Source: Pseudidiomarina terrestris (GTDB taxonomy: Bacteria > Pseudomonadota > Gammaproteobacteria > Enterobacterales > Alteromonadaceae). From it: a stretch of DNA of 64,000 nt. This document shows, piece after piece, positions 54,472 to 62,664 of this stretch. The position numbers and the translations under genes were made by a program. The notes beneath the pieces are model-generated. The model saw nothing but the letters and a program-made list of their open reading frames with translations. It was not told where the DNA came from and did no database searches. Each line of letters starts with the position of its first letter. Position 1 is the first letter of the stretch. The stretch is from positions 1-64,000 of the forward strand of contig NZ_JAGGJF010000005.1 of NCBI RefSeq assembly GCF_030466405.1, in the 5' to 3' direction.

Positions 54472-55428
54472 ATGGGATACATCAATAAAGGCACTAAGCT
54501 GCTTGCTGTGGCAAGTTGTGCGCTCATGGCCAATGTTACCGCAGCAGATGATCATAGCGTCAGTCAGGCTCCCGGTTATTACCATATGAATGTCGGTGAG
54601 TTTTTGGTTACCGCGCTCAATGATGGCACCAGCGATATGGCGGCGCACCGTTTGCTGCACTGGGATGAAGATAAGATCCAGGCGGCGCTGGCGAAGGAGT
54701 ATTTAAGCTCGCCGGTGGAAGGTTCGATAAATGGCTTTTTGATCGATACGGGCGACCAGCAAATTCTGGTCGATACCGGCATAGGTAATGGCGTGCGTGA
54801 CAGTCTCGGGCAGCTGGATGACCATCTTCAGGCGGCAGGCTACAGCACTAGTGATATTGACGTGATCTACATTACGCATATGCATGGCGACCACATTGGT
54901 GGCCTGCTGGACGGCGACCAACGCGCCTTTCCGAACGCGACTGTCTACGTGCATGAGCGGGATGCCAATTACTGGTTAAGTGAAGAAGAAATGGCCAAAG
55001 CAGCGGAGGGCCGCAAGGGCAGCTTTGCAAATGCTATGCGCCGTTTTGCGCCCTATCAGGCGGACGATGCTTTTGTGACCTTCACCGATGGCCAGCAACT
55101 GCATGAGGGCATTGTGGTAAATCCAACTCCCGGGCATACGCCGGGGCACAGCGTTTATCGTGTCGAAAGTAACGGTGAGACCATGGTGATTTGGGGGGAC
55201 ACCCTGCATGTTGCCGCGGTTCAGTTCCCTTATCCCGAAGTCACCATTGCCTATGACAGTAACCCCGAGCAAGCCCGCGCGCAGCGCTTAGCACTCTTCA
55301 AAACAGTTGCCGAAGAAGGTCACTGGATTGCCGGGGCACATATTTCGTTCCCCGGCATAGGGCGTATGAAAGCGGAAGGCAATGGTTACCGTTGGGTGCC
55401 GGCCAATTATACGACCCGCGTAGAGTAA
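54472..55428 (+). CDS. Secreted metallo-beta-lactamase-fold hydrolase
   Basis: A 318-residue protein with a signal peptide (about 1-24, ending VTAADD). The metal-binding motif is THMHGDHIGG near 137-146, followed by PTPGHTPGHS and GDTLH, with a final His in AGAHISFPG, so a dinuclear zinc site is complete. The layout matches the AHL-lactonase/YtnP/MBL-fold branch, in which a lactone or ester is opened, but the signal peptide points to a periplasmic or secreted role. AAGGAA precedes the start by about 10 bases. Substrate unknown. Confidence 0.82.
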   Translation: MGYINKGTKLLAVASCALMANVTAADDHSVSQAPGYYHMNVGEFLVTALNDGTSDMAAHRLLHWDEDKIQAALAKEYLSSPVEGSINGFLIDTGDQQILVDTGIGNGVRDSLGQLDDHLQAAGYSTSDIDVIYITHMHGDHIGGLLDGDQRAFPNATVYVHERDANYWLSEEEMAKAAEGRKGSFANAMRRFAPYQADDAFVTFTDGQQLHEGIVVNPTPGHTPGHSVYRVESNGETMVIWGDTLHVAAVQFPYPEVTIAYDSNPEQARAQRLALFKTVAEEGHWIAGAHISFPGIGRMKAEGNGYRWVPANYTTRVE

Positions 55429-55446
55429 CACGCGGAGCTGCTAGCC

Positions 55447-56007
55447 TCAGGCCAGCGCCGCGATGGCCTCGTCAGCAGCTTGTAATGCTTGCTGGCGGGG
55501 TTCATCCCCCATATTTACACCTTCAGCGCGAATCACCTGAACATCGGTAATACCGATAAAGCCTAGCGCCTGGCGCAGATAACTTTCCTGATGATCCATT
55601 GCGGCGGCGTCACCCGTGCTATAGATGCCGCCACGACCCGAGGCAATGTAAACTTTCTTGCCTTGCAACAGACCGACTGGACCTTTTTCTGTGTAATTGA
55701 AAGTGACGCCCGCTTTCAGCACCCGATCCAACCAGGCTTTTAACTGAGTCGGAATAGTAAAATTGTACATGGGTGCGCCGATAACAATGACATCTGCAGC
55801 AAACAACTCATCGAGCAGGGTTTGCGTTAATGGCTGCTGCTCTGCTAATAAGGTTTCCGCATCCAGATGCGGAATGGCATCGGTGACCAGATCCCGGTAG
55901 ACCACTTGATCCTGCTCAGCGGTAATACGGGAGACGATCTGCTGGCTTAGTTTACGGCTAACGGATTGCTCAAGAAATAAACCCGAATCCAAATGCAAAA
56001 TATTCAT
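55447..56007 (-). CDS. azoR: FMN-dependent NADH-azoreductase
   Basis: The 186-residue flavodoxin-fold enzyme reduces quinones and azo compounds with NADH. MNILHLDSGLF starts the FMN-binding loop. GAPMYNFTIPTQLKAWLDRV and KKVYIASGRGGIYSTGDA are family motifs. The ATG at 56007 follows GGAG and gives the typical short N-terminus; the frame start 51 bases upstream is not family-like. It is divergent from a lysR gene with an inverted-repeat operator between them, so the LysR protein probably controls it. Confidence 0.9.
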   Translation of the reverse strand: MNILHLDSGLFLEQSVSRKLSQQIVSRITAEQDQVVYRDLVTDAIPHLDAETLLAEQQPLTQTLLDELFAADVIVIGAPMYNFTIPTQLKAWLDRVLKAGVTFNYTEKGPVGLLQGKKVYIASGRGGIYSTGDAAAMDHQESYLRQALGFIGITDVQVIRAEGVNMGDEPRQQALQAADEAIAALA

Positions 56008-56058
56008 ATCTAGCTCCAAATTTGTACGCGATGTGATAACTTGAGGGCAGTGTAACAA

Positions 56059-56116
56059 GTTCCAAAAATGGTGGTAGACGGCTATACTGGAAACTTACGT
56101 TCCAATAATGGAACGT
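56059..56116. promoter_or_regulatory. Operator repeats between azoR and lysR
   Basis: ACGTTCCA (56097-56104) and TGGAACGT (56109-56116) form a perfect inverted repeat with a 4-base centre. A related partial copy, GTTCCA-AAAA-TGG, is at 56059-56071, and a TATACT -10-like box lies between (56083-56088). Two such sites in a divergent gap are typical of LysR-type or quinone-responsive regulators. Confidence 0.65.
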
Positions 56117-56150
56117 TATTTATCCTTACCTGGTCTCTTGAGGGGCACCC

Positions 56151-57074
56151 ATGTCATTACCGGATCTGACCAATTACTTTATCTTTGCCCGAGTCGTCGC
56201 CGCCGGCAGTATTAGTGCGGGTGCCCGCGAACTGAATATGCCGAAATCTACCGTAAGCCGCCGCCTGACAGAACTGGAGGAGGAGCAGGGCATCCGGCTG
56301 GTGCATCGGACCCGCAAAGGACTCAAGCTGACTGACATTGGGCAGGCTTTTCTGATTCATTGCGAAACGCTGGTCAGCGCCGCCGAAGCCGCGCAGCAGG
56401 TCACCCAGCTCATGCTGGCAGCGCCGCGCGGAAAAGTTCATGTCAGTGCCCCTTATGCCTTGAGCCAAAGTCTGTTGACTGAGTTATTACCGCCTTTTAT
56501 GAAAGCTTACCCCGAAATTAATGTGGAACTTACGGTGACCAATCGGCCCATCAATCTGGTAGACGAAGGAGTGGATGTGGCCTTGCGAGTGCGCGCCAGT
56601 ATCGAAGATTCCAGTCTTATCGCGCGGCCCTTGGCGGATTCACCGGGTACGCTCTACGGCGCGCCGGCATTGCTTGCGGAACATGGGGTGCCGAAGCACC
56701 CTTTGGACTTATTACACTTTCCACATTTGTCTTTGCACTACACCAGTGGCCGCTATACTTATCAGCTCAGCGCCGAAGATGGTGAGCAGCTGACGTTGAG
56801 CTTCAACCCTCGCTTGGTCACAGATGATATGCTGGTGTTGCGGGAAGCGGCGGTGCAGGGGGAAGGCCTGGTGGCGCTACCCAATTACTTGTGCGCCGAT
56901 GCCGTGGCCAGTGGTCAGTTACAACGCGTATTGCCGAACTGGCACCTGCCGGTGGGAATCATGCATCTGGTTTATCCACATCGGCGCGGGTTACTGCCTG
57001 CCGTCAGAGTGTTTATTGATTACATGGTTGCACATATTCCTGTGCTTGCTCAACGTTCCTTATTGATCGGATAA
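56151..57074 (+). CDS. LysR-family transcriptional regulator
   Basis: The 307-residue protein has the winged helix at about 1-60 (ISAGARELNMPKSTVSRRLTE then LEEEQGIRLVHRTRKGLKLT) and the effector-binding domain after residue 90 (GKVHVSAPYALSQSLL, then VDVALRVRASIEDSSLIARP). It is divergent from azoR across about 140 bp containing inverted repeats, so it probably regulates azoR and itself in response to quinones or similar electrophiles. The ATG at 56151 has GAGG upstream. Confidence 0.92.
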   Translation: MSLPDLTNYFIFARVVAAGSISAGARELNMPKSTVSRRLTELEEEQGIRLVHRTRKGLKLTDIGQAFLIHCETLVSAAEAAQQVTQLMLAAPRGKVHVSAPYALSQSLLTELLPPFMKAYPEINVELTVTNRPINLVDEGVDVALRVRASIEDSSLIARPLADSPGTLYGAPALLAEHGVPKHPLDLLHFPHLSLHYTSGRYTYQLSAEDGEQLTLSFNPRLVTDDMLVLREAAVQGEGLVALPNYLCADAVASGQLQRVLPNWHLPVGIMHLVYPHRRGLLPAVRVFIDYMVAHIPVLAQRSLLIG

Positions 57075-57125
57075 GCAATGCTCTCTACAATCATTTAAAC
57101 GACTGTTTGAAAAGGCCTTAAAAAC

Positions 57126-58352
57126 ATGGATTTTAGCCCTAGTGAGAAAACGCTCGATTATCGCAAGCGTCTGATTAAATTTATCAAAGAGCATATCGAA
57201 CCGATTGAAGCGGATTATCATAAAGAGATTCGACGTGTGAATGCCGATGGCAACTGGCGTGAGTGGCAGGTGCCACCTATGGTTGCCGATCTCAAAGAAA
57301 AAGCGCGCGAGCAGGGCTTATGGAATTTATTTTTGCCGGATCCTGAGCTTGGCGCCGGGCTCAGTACGCTGGAATATGCGCCTTTAGCTGAAGTCATGGG
57401 ACATAGCCTGTTAGCTCCGGAGATTTTTAACTGCAATGCGCCAGATACCGGTAACATGGAAGTGCTCTACCACTTTGGCAGTAAGGCACAGCAAGAGCAA
57501 TGGCTGCAGCCGTTACTGGCCGGTGAAATCCGATCGGTGTTTTGTATGACCGAACCTGATGTCGCTTCTTCAGATGCAACCAATATGCAAACCTCTATTG
57601 TTGCTGATGGTGACGATGTCGTGATTAATGGCCGCAAATGGTGGTCGACCGGCTTAGGTCATCCAGAAGCGCAGTTCGCGATTGTTATGGGCCTTACTGA
57701 TGCAGATGCAGCGAAACATCAACGCCACTCCATGGTCATCGTGCCGTTAACCACTGAAGGTGTGACCATTGAACGTATGTTACCCGCGTTTGGTGAGTAC
57801 GATGCACCCTACGGGCATGGTGAGGTACGCTTTGATAACGTCCGGGTGCCAAAAGAAAATTTAATTGCCGGCTTAGGTGAGGGCTTTAAAATTGCTCAGG
57901 GTCGCTTAGGGCCCGGTCGCATTCACCATTGCATGCGAGCTCTCGGTGCAGCTGAAAAAGCCTTACAGCTGTTTATGCTGCGCGGGCAGGAGCGCATTGC
58001 CTTTGGTCGTCCATTGTTGCAGCTCGGTGGCAATATGGAGCGGGTTGCAGACATGCGCATTGCCATTGATCAGGCGCGTCTGCTGACCTTTTTTGCCGCC
58101 TGGAAAATTGATGAGGTGGGTGCAATGAAGGCGCTTGCGGAGATTTCTGCAATAAAAGTTGCTGCGCCCAATGTTCTGCAGCAGGTCGTCGATGAAGCCA
58201 TTCAACTCTACGGTGGTGCTGGCATGAGCCACGATACGCCACTGACCCAGCTGTTTGCCGTCGCGCGGGCGCTGCGTATCGCCGACGGCCCTGATGCTGT
58301 GCATCGCGCCACCATCGCCAAAGTCGAACTGAACAAGTACCGGGAGCGCTAG
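57126..58352 (+). CDS. Acyl-CoA dehydrogenase, ACAD11-like
   Basis: A 408-residue flavoprotein of the acyl-CoA dehydrogenase family. MTEPDVASSDATNMQT and GRKWWSTGLGHPEAQ form the FAD/substrate core. The end of the protein has QLYGGAGMSHDTPLTQLF and RIADGPDAVH. At the usual catalytic glutamate position of this loop there is Asp (SHDTP), which I recall as typical of the ACAD10/11 branch. The next gene is an APH-like kinase 1 bp downstream, which makes a coupled pair: phosphorylation of a hydroxyacyl-CoA, then elimination by the dehydrogenase, as for LvaA/LvaC in levulinate breakdown. The exact substrate length is unknown. Confidence 0.88.
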   Translation: MDFSPSEKTLDYRKRLIKFIKEHIEPIEADYHKEIRRVNADGNWREWQVPPMVADLKEKAREQGLWNLFLPDPELGAGLSTLEYAPLAEVMGHSLLAPEIFNCNAPDTGNMEVLYHFGSKAQQEQWLQPLLAGEIRSVFCMTEPDVASSDATNMQTSIVADGDDVVINGRKWWSTGLGHPEAQFAIVMGLTDADAAKHQRHSMVIVPLTTEGVTIERMLPAFGEYDAPYGHGEVRFDNVRVPKENLIAGLGEGFKIAQGRLGPGRIHHCMRALGAAEKALQLFMLRGQERIAFGRPLLQLGGNMERVADMRIAIDQARLLTFFAAWKIDEVGAMKALAEISAIKVAAPNVLQQVVDEAIQLYGGAGMSHDTPLTQLFAVARALRIADGPDAVHRATIAKVELNKYRER

Positions 58353-58353
58353 T

Positions 58354-59430
58354 ATGACAGACCAGCGGTTTGAAGACCGGGGCGGCGATGTACGAGCGGG
58401 CGAGGAATTACCGGTCACTAAATTGGCGGACTACCTGCGCGAGCAATTTCCTCAGCTTGAGGGCGACTTAAAGGTGACTCAGTTTGCCGGTGGTGCGTCG
58501 AACTGGACCTATCGTCTGCAGTTCGCCAACGCCGACTGGATTTTAAGGCGTCCACCGGCGGGCACGAAAGCTGCTTCCGCCCACGACATGGGGCGCGAAT
58601 ACCGCATTCAGAAGGCACTGCAGCCGGTCTATCCTTATGTTCCGAAAATGCTCCATTTCACCGATGATGAAAGCATTATTGGTGCCGAGTTTTACCTTAT
58701 GGAGCGCGTGGCCGGAATTATCCCACGCAAGAATCTTCCGCGTGAACTTGAGCTGAGTGAAGACCAGACCCGACAACTCTGTAAAAATGCTCTCGATGCG
58801 CTGATTGAACTGCATAGTATTGATATCTATGAGCATGGTCTTGATGAGCTGGCCAAAGGTGAAGGCTATACGGAGCGCCAGGTTTTGGGTTGGAATAAGC
58901 GCTACCGTCAGGCGAAGACCTGGAACGTGCCCAAAAGCACTAAAATTATGCAGTGGCTGGAGCAAAACCGCCCGGCCCAAGAACGCCTGTGCATGACCCA
59001 TAATGATTTTCGCTTTGATAATCTGGTTCTCGACAGCTCGGAGCCCACCCGTATTATCGGTGTGCTGGACTGGGAGCTGGCGACCCTGGGTAACCCATTA
59101 ATGGATCTGGGGAACAGTCTCGCCTATTGGATTCAGGCCGATGATGACAGGATCGCACGCTCAACCCGCCGGCAACCAACCCATCTGCAAGGTATGCTCA
59201 CCCGCCGCGAGGTGATCGAGTATTACTGTAATCGCATGGACGTGGATGTTGCAGATTTCACCTTCTATGAAGTTTTTGGGCTGTTCCGCCTAAGCGTGAT
59301 TGCTCAGCAAATTTATTATCGTTATCACCACAAACAAACGCGCAATCCCGCGTTTAAACATTTTTGGTTTTTAGTGCACTACCTTCACTGGCGTTGTCGC
59401 CGGCTGATCAAACAACAGAGGAAAGCATGA
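58354..59430 (+). CDS. APH/ChoK-family kinase (ACAD10/11 kinase-type)
   Basis: A 358-residue cytoplasmic protein with the aminoglycoside-phosphotransferase fold. FAGGASNWTYRL is the nucleotide-binding loop. THNDFRFDNLVLD is the catalytic loop with Asp and Asn. GVLDWELATLGNPLMDLG is the metal-binding DFG-like segment. In this context it most likely phosphorylates a 4-hydroxyacyl-CoA (or a similar hydroxyl) rather than an antibiotic. It follows the ACAD gene by 1 bp and overlaps the SDR gene downstream (ATGA). Confidence 0.85.
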   Translation: MTDQRFEDRGGDVRAGEELPVTKLADYLREQFPQLEGDLKVTQFAGGASNWTYRLQFANADWILRRPPAGTKAASAHDMGREYRIQKALQPVYPYVPKMLHFTDDESIIGAEFYLMERVAGIIPRKNLPRELELSEDQTRQLCKNALDALIELHSIDIYEHGLDELAKGEGYTERQVLGWNKRYRQAKTWNVPKSTKIMQWLEQNRPAQERLCMTHNDFRFDNLVLDSSEPTRIIGVLDWELATLGNPLMDLGNSLAYWIQADDDRIARSTRRQPTHLQGMLTRREVIEYYCNRMDVDVADFTFYEVFGLFRLSVIAQQIYYRYHHKQTRNPAFKHFWFLVHYLHWRCRRLIKQQRKA

Positions 59431-60191
59431 GTCACGTCGAACGTAAGACTATTTTAATTACTGGAGCGAGCTCTGGGTTAGGTGAGGGAATGGCACGTGA
59501 GTTTGCCAAGCAGGGTCGCAATCTGGCGCTGTGCGCCCGCCGCACAGAACGTCTTGAGCAACTGCAGGATGAACTGACCAAAGCTTACCCGGCCTGTAAA
59601 GTCAGCGTGAAGGCTTTGGATGTTAATGACCATGATGCTGTATTTAGGGTCTTCAAAGAGTTTAAAGCAGAGTTCGGGGAGCTCGATCGGGTCATTGTGA
59701 ATGCCGGTATGGGTAAGGGAGCCTCGTTAGGCACCGGTTACTTCTATGCCAACGTGCAGACAGCACAAACCAATTTCGTTGCCGCGCTGGCGCAGTGCGA
59801 AGCCGCGCTGGAGATCTTTCGTGAGCAAAACAGTGGTCATCTGGTCACCATCAGCTCCATTAGTGCCTTACGCGGTATGCCCCGGGCCATGACTGTGTAT
59901 GCGGCGACCAAAGCCGGTCTGCTGGCACTTACTGAAGGCATTCGAGCGGACCTCATTAAGTCGCGTTCGCCGATTAAAACCAGCTGTATCCTGCCGGGCT
60001 ACATTCGCTCTGAGATCAATGAAAAAGTTAAGAACACGCCGTTTATGATCGACAACGCCACCGGCTGCCGGCTGTTGGTAAAAGCTATCGAGAAAGAGCC
60101 GGTGCAATCCTTTGTACCGACCTGGCCATGGGCAGTGATTGGCTTTTTAATGAAGCGACTGCCGCTGAAAATGGTCATGAAGCTGGGCTAA
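59427..60191 (+). CDS. Short-chain dehydrogenase/reductase
   Basis: The 254-residue NAD(P)-binding protein has TGASSGLGEGMAREFAKQG at the start, NAGMGKG, the catalytic Ser (TISSIS) and YAATK, and ends with a region of hydrophobic and basic residues (FVPTWPWAVIGFLMKRLPLK) that may associate with membrane. The ATG at 59427 overlaps the kinase gene stop; the longer frame lies inside that gene and is rejected. As third gene of the operon it could oxidise or reduce an intermediate of the same pathway. Substrate unknown. Confidence 0.85.
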   Translation: MSHVERKTILITGASSGLGEGMAREFAKQGRNLALCARRTERLEQLQDELTKAYPACKVSVKALDVNDHDAVFRVFKEFKAEFGELDRVIVNAGMGKGASLGTGYFYANVQTAQTNFVAALAQCEAALEIFREQNSGHLVTISSISALRGMPRAMTVYAATKAGLLALTEGIRADLIKSRSPIKTSCILPGYIRSEINEKVKNTPFMIDNATGCRLLVKAIEKEPVQSFVPTWPWAVIGFLMKRLPLKMVMKLG

Positions 60192-60685
60192 TCCGGTAGC
60201 TCTTCCTGATCGCTTAACAGGCACTTGTCGACACGCTCAGTGGCAATGCTGAGTGTGTTGGCGCCGCCACCTCTTCGTTCGTAAACAAAGGACGTTGCAG
60301 CAATACTCAAATCCCCGCGCGAATTACGGTGTCTGATGGTCAGTTGCCGTTCATCAATGGCCAGCTCGATACAACCCGCAGCCAGAGGCGATGTGGCGAT
60401 GCGCTGCCACTCATCAGTGACCAGCTTGTGAACCCAGACCTCGTAGCCTTCCCAGCCTAGATCATTGCCGCGCTGGCACTGATAAAGAAACAGCTGTGCC
60501 TCGCTATCGGTCGTGGTCTGCACTTGCAATGGCTGGCAATTTGACGCCGAGGGTGGCTCGGGTTCGAACACCGATAACTTGTAAATCAGTACCGCGATGA
60601 AAAGTACAGTCAGCGTAATAGCTGCTGCCAGAAACCAAAGGCCAAGTCGCTTGGTAAAATCACTTAGGCTACGTAAGAGTCCCAT
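60188..60685 (-). CDS. Membrane-anchored protein of unknown function
   Basis: The 165-residue protein has one N-terminal helix (about 14-37, LGLWFLAAAITLTVLFIAVLIY). The periplasmic domain of about 120 residues has four cysteines (SNCQPL, YQCQRG, AGCIEL, DKCLLS) that could form two disulfides. It has no recognised family. It starts 8 bp after the pirin gene on the same strand and overlaps the end of the convergent SDR gene by 4 bp, so it is probably expressed with pirin. No function is proposed. Confidence 0.7.
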   Translation of the reverse strand: MGLLRSLSDFTKRLGLWFLAAAITLTVLFIAVLIYKLSVFEPEPPSASNCQPLQVQTTTDSEAQLFLYQCQRGNDLGWEGYEVWVHKLVTDEWQRIATSPLAAGCIELAIDERQLTIRHRNSRGDLSIAATSFVYERRGGGANTLSIATERVDKCLLSDQEELPD

Positions 60686-60693
60686 GGGCTGTC

Positions 60694-61653
60694 CTATTCT
60701 TTTATTTTTGCGGTAAGTTCAGGTGCCAACAGGCGCTCGCCACGATAATTGGCGACTTGCCCAAAGCGCTCATGGCCGACATTCCACTCCTGTTGTGCGC
60801 GTTCAATCCGCTCGGGCTGACTGCTGACAAAATTCCACCAGATATGTACTGGATTGGCAAAAGGTTCGCCGCCGAGCACGAGCAGCAAGGTATCAGCGGC
60901 CAGCTCAACGGTGAGGCGGTCGCGACCGCTGCCAAGAAAGAGTAGCTGATGAGATTGAATGGTTTTGCCCAAACAGTCCAGACGCCCCGACACCACATAG
61001 AGCCCATACTCGAACTGCTTCTCCAGATGCAACTGGCTAACAGCAACGCGCGGCGTTTGCAGTTGCAGGGCCAGTAACGGATGAAACTGTAGTGCGGGGG
61101 AGTGGTAGCGGCGGTCGCCATTCTCATAATCACCCACTATAAGTGTCGCCTGCGCATCGCCAATCGCAAACTGTGGTAGCTCTTTGTAGTGGTCAAAACG
61201 TGGCGTGGTCTGCTCGTTACTTTCCGGCAACGCCGCCCACAGTTGCAGGCCATGAAGTGGGTCGCTGACATGAGGCGCCGCCACTTCAGCGTGCGAGATG
61301 CCGCGCCCTGCGGTCATAAGATTGAGCTCTTTGGCAATGAGTGGTTGCTCATAGCCCAGACTGTCCTGATGCAGTAACTGGCCGGAAATTAACCAGGTGA
61401 TTGTCTGCAAGCCAATGTGCGGGTGCGGCGCGACGTCAAACTGCTGATAATCCGCCACGGGTACGGGACCAAAGTGATCAACAAAACACCAGGGACCAAT
61501 CATGCGTAAGTTGCGTTGGGGCAGACTCCGGAAAACCCGCATCTTGGGTGTCAGTTGGCGGGGTAAAGCCGGGACAACACTTGCTTCATTGCGTAAGTGT
61601 TCGGATTCGCAGGGCGTCGGTTGCGCCTCAGCATCATTTTTTGTTCGCGTCAT
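60694..61653 (-). CDS. Pirin-family protein
   Basis: The 319-residue protein has two cupin domains. PHPHIGLQTITWLISGQLLH holds the N-terminal metal His residues. LMTAGRGISHAEVAAPH and the LQLWAALPESNEQ segment are pirin-specific. YGLYVVSGRLDCLGK marks the second cupin. Bacterial pirins bind iron and some have quercetin 2,3-dioxygenase activity; the physiological role here is unknown. The ATG at 61653 follows GGAG by 7 bases; a longer frame would add a short nonconserved start. It probably shares a transcript with the gene at 60188. Confidence 0.9.
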   Translation of the reverse strand: MTRTKNDAEAQPTPCESEHLRNEASVVPALPRQLTPKMRVFRSLPQRNLRMIGPWCFVDHFGPVPVADYQQFDVAPHPHIGLQTITWLISGQLLHQDSLGYEQPLIAKELNLMTAGRGISHAEVAAPHVSDPLHGLQLWAALPESNEQTTPRFDHYKELPQFAIGDAQATLIVGDYENGDRRYHSPALQFHPLLALQLQTPRVAVSQLHLEKQFEYGLYVVSGRLDCLGKTIQSHQLLFLGSGRDRLTVELAADTLLLVLGGEPFANPVHIWWNFVSSQPERIERAQQEWNVGHERFGQVANYRGERLLAPELTAKIKE

Positions 61654-61782
61654 GGGAGTACTCCATCGCTGCTCTTTCCTGCAGTATGCCATTAGAAGTT
61701 GAGTCGGTCGATATGCGACGATCTGCTGACTTCCTTATTAAGCTAAGATTAGTTAAGGTGAAGGTAAGAACAAGGAGTCATT

Positions 61783-61959
61783 ATGATTTATGGCATTATT
61801 ATTGTTGTGGTGGGTATCGCGCTGTTCTTAAGCGGTATCTGGGAACAGAATCTCGTCACGATCATCCTTGGTGCGTTATTGGGAGTAGCAGGGTGGATCG
61901 GCTTTACCTTCAAATGGCATGCTGCCAAAAAACAAGGACAACAAAAAAAAGATGAATAG
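61783..61959 (+). CDS. 58-residue membrane protein of unknown function
   Basis: The frame reads MIYGIIIVVVGIALFLSGIW, then EQNLVTIILGALLGVAGWIG, and ends in a Lys/Gln-rich tail (AAKKQGQQKKDE), TAG at 61957-61959. Two hydrophobic helices with a basic cytoplasmic tail. AAGGAG lies 5 bases before the ATG. Its end overlaps the next small gene by 8 bp, and both lead into a run of co-directional genes. No family is recognised. Confidence 0.65.
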   Translation: MIYGIIIVVVGIALFLSGIWEQNLVTIILGALLGVAGWIGFTFKWHAAKKQGQQKKDE

Positions 61960-62245
61960 TACTATCGCTAAACGTATTGGTTCGCTGGCGGTGATTGTCG
62001 CTGGTTTATTGTCTGCAGTTCTGGCTCCGGCAGGTGGCAATACTGCTAGCTGGCGCTGGTTCGGATTGTTTTTGATTGTTTTAGGCGTCTACTTTTTGCT
62101 GGGGCAGAAAGCTTCGCCGGAGCAACGCACAGCTGAGGCACAAAAACGCAAGGACAATCCACCACTGCGCTGGTATCAATCGCCCATTTTATGGGTTCCT
62201 GTGGTTGCTGCAATTCTGGCAATTTTGTCGATGTTGGTAGTTTAG
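61952..62245 (+). CDS. 97-residue membrane protein of unknown function
   Basis: This protein of 97 residues has a helix at about 9-26 (LAVIVAGLLSAVLAPAGG), a second at about 30-48 (FGLFLIVLGVYFLLG) and a third at the C-terminus (VPVVAAILAILSMLVV), with a charged region (SPEQRTAEAQKRKDNPP) between. The ATG at 61952 sits inside the end of the preceding small gene. It is not recognised and is probably co-translated with that gene. Confidence 0.65.
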   Translation: MNSTIAKRIGSLAVIVAGLLSAVLAPAGGNTASWRWFGLFLIVLGVYFLLGQKASPEQRTAEAQKRKDNPPLRWYQSPILWVPVVAAILAILSMLVV

Positions 62246-62254
62246 GAAGCAGGC

Positions 62255-62662
62255 ATGTCGCTCACCAAACGGTTAATTATATTGGCTGGCTTAGTCGGTC
62301 TGATGTTTTATAATGCGAGCGCCGAACAGCTTTGGGCTGCTGTGGTTGATTATCAGCTTAGCTGGTATAAGCTCGGCGTGCCCCTTGCGTGGGGCTTGAT
62401 TCTGGGGGCATTGGTTAACTTGATCGGCCTGCAGCAGTTGCAGAAATGGCTCGAACCTCTTACTTTTATTGCTGCTTCGCTGATCACTTTGGGGCTAACG
62501 GGTGCTGCTGCTGTGTATGCAGCCCATCAACAGGGCGGCCTGCTATTGCCACCGCTGATGATCACCGCCGTAGGCCTTGGACTGTATTTATTTGTTTATA
62601 GCTATGCCCGGTTTGCTGCGCATAAGCAAAGTGAACCTGGCGACGAGAAAAAAGAACCCTGA
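62255..62662 (+). CDS. 135-residue membrane protein of unknown function
   Basis: Four hydrophobic segments are seen: about 6-20 (LIILAGLVGLMFYN), 40-58 (LAWGLILGALVNLIGL), 68-88 (LTFIAASLITLGLTGAAAVYA) and 96-115 (PPLMITAVGLGLYLFVY), with a charged tail (HKQSEPGDEKKEP). The ATG follows AGGAAGCAGGC by a few bases and lies 9 bp after the previous gene. No family is recognised. It directly precedes pxpA (2-bp gap). Confidence 0.65.
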   Translation: MSLTKRLIILAGLVGLMFYNASAEQLWAAVVDYQLSWYKLGVPLAWGLILGALVNLIGLQQLQKWLEPLTFIAASLITLGLTGAAAVYAAHQQGGLLLPPLMITAVGLGLYLFVYSYARFAAHKQSEPGDEKKEP

Positions 62663-62664
62663 GT

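Noticed and set aside
58354-59430. Aminoglycoside resistance phosphotransferase
   Set aside because: The context with an ACAD11-like gene and the family motifs point to a metabolic kinase, not drug resistance.
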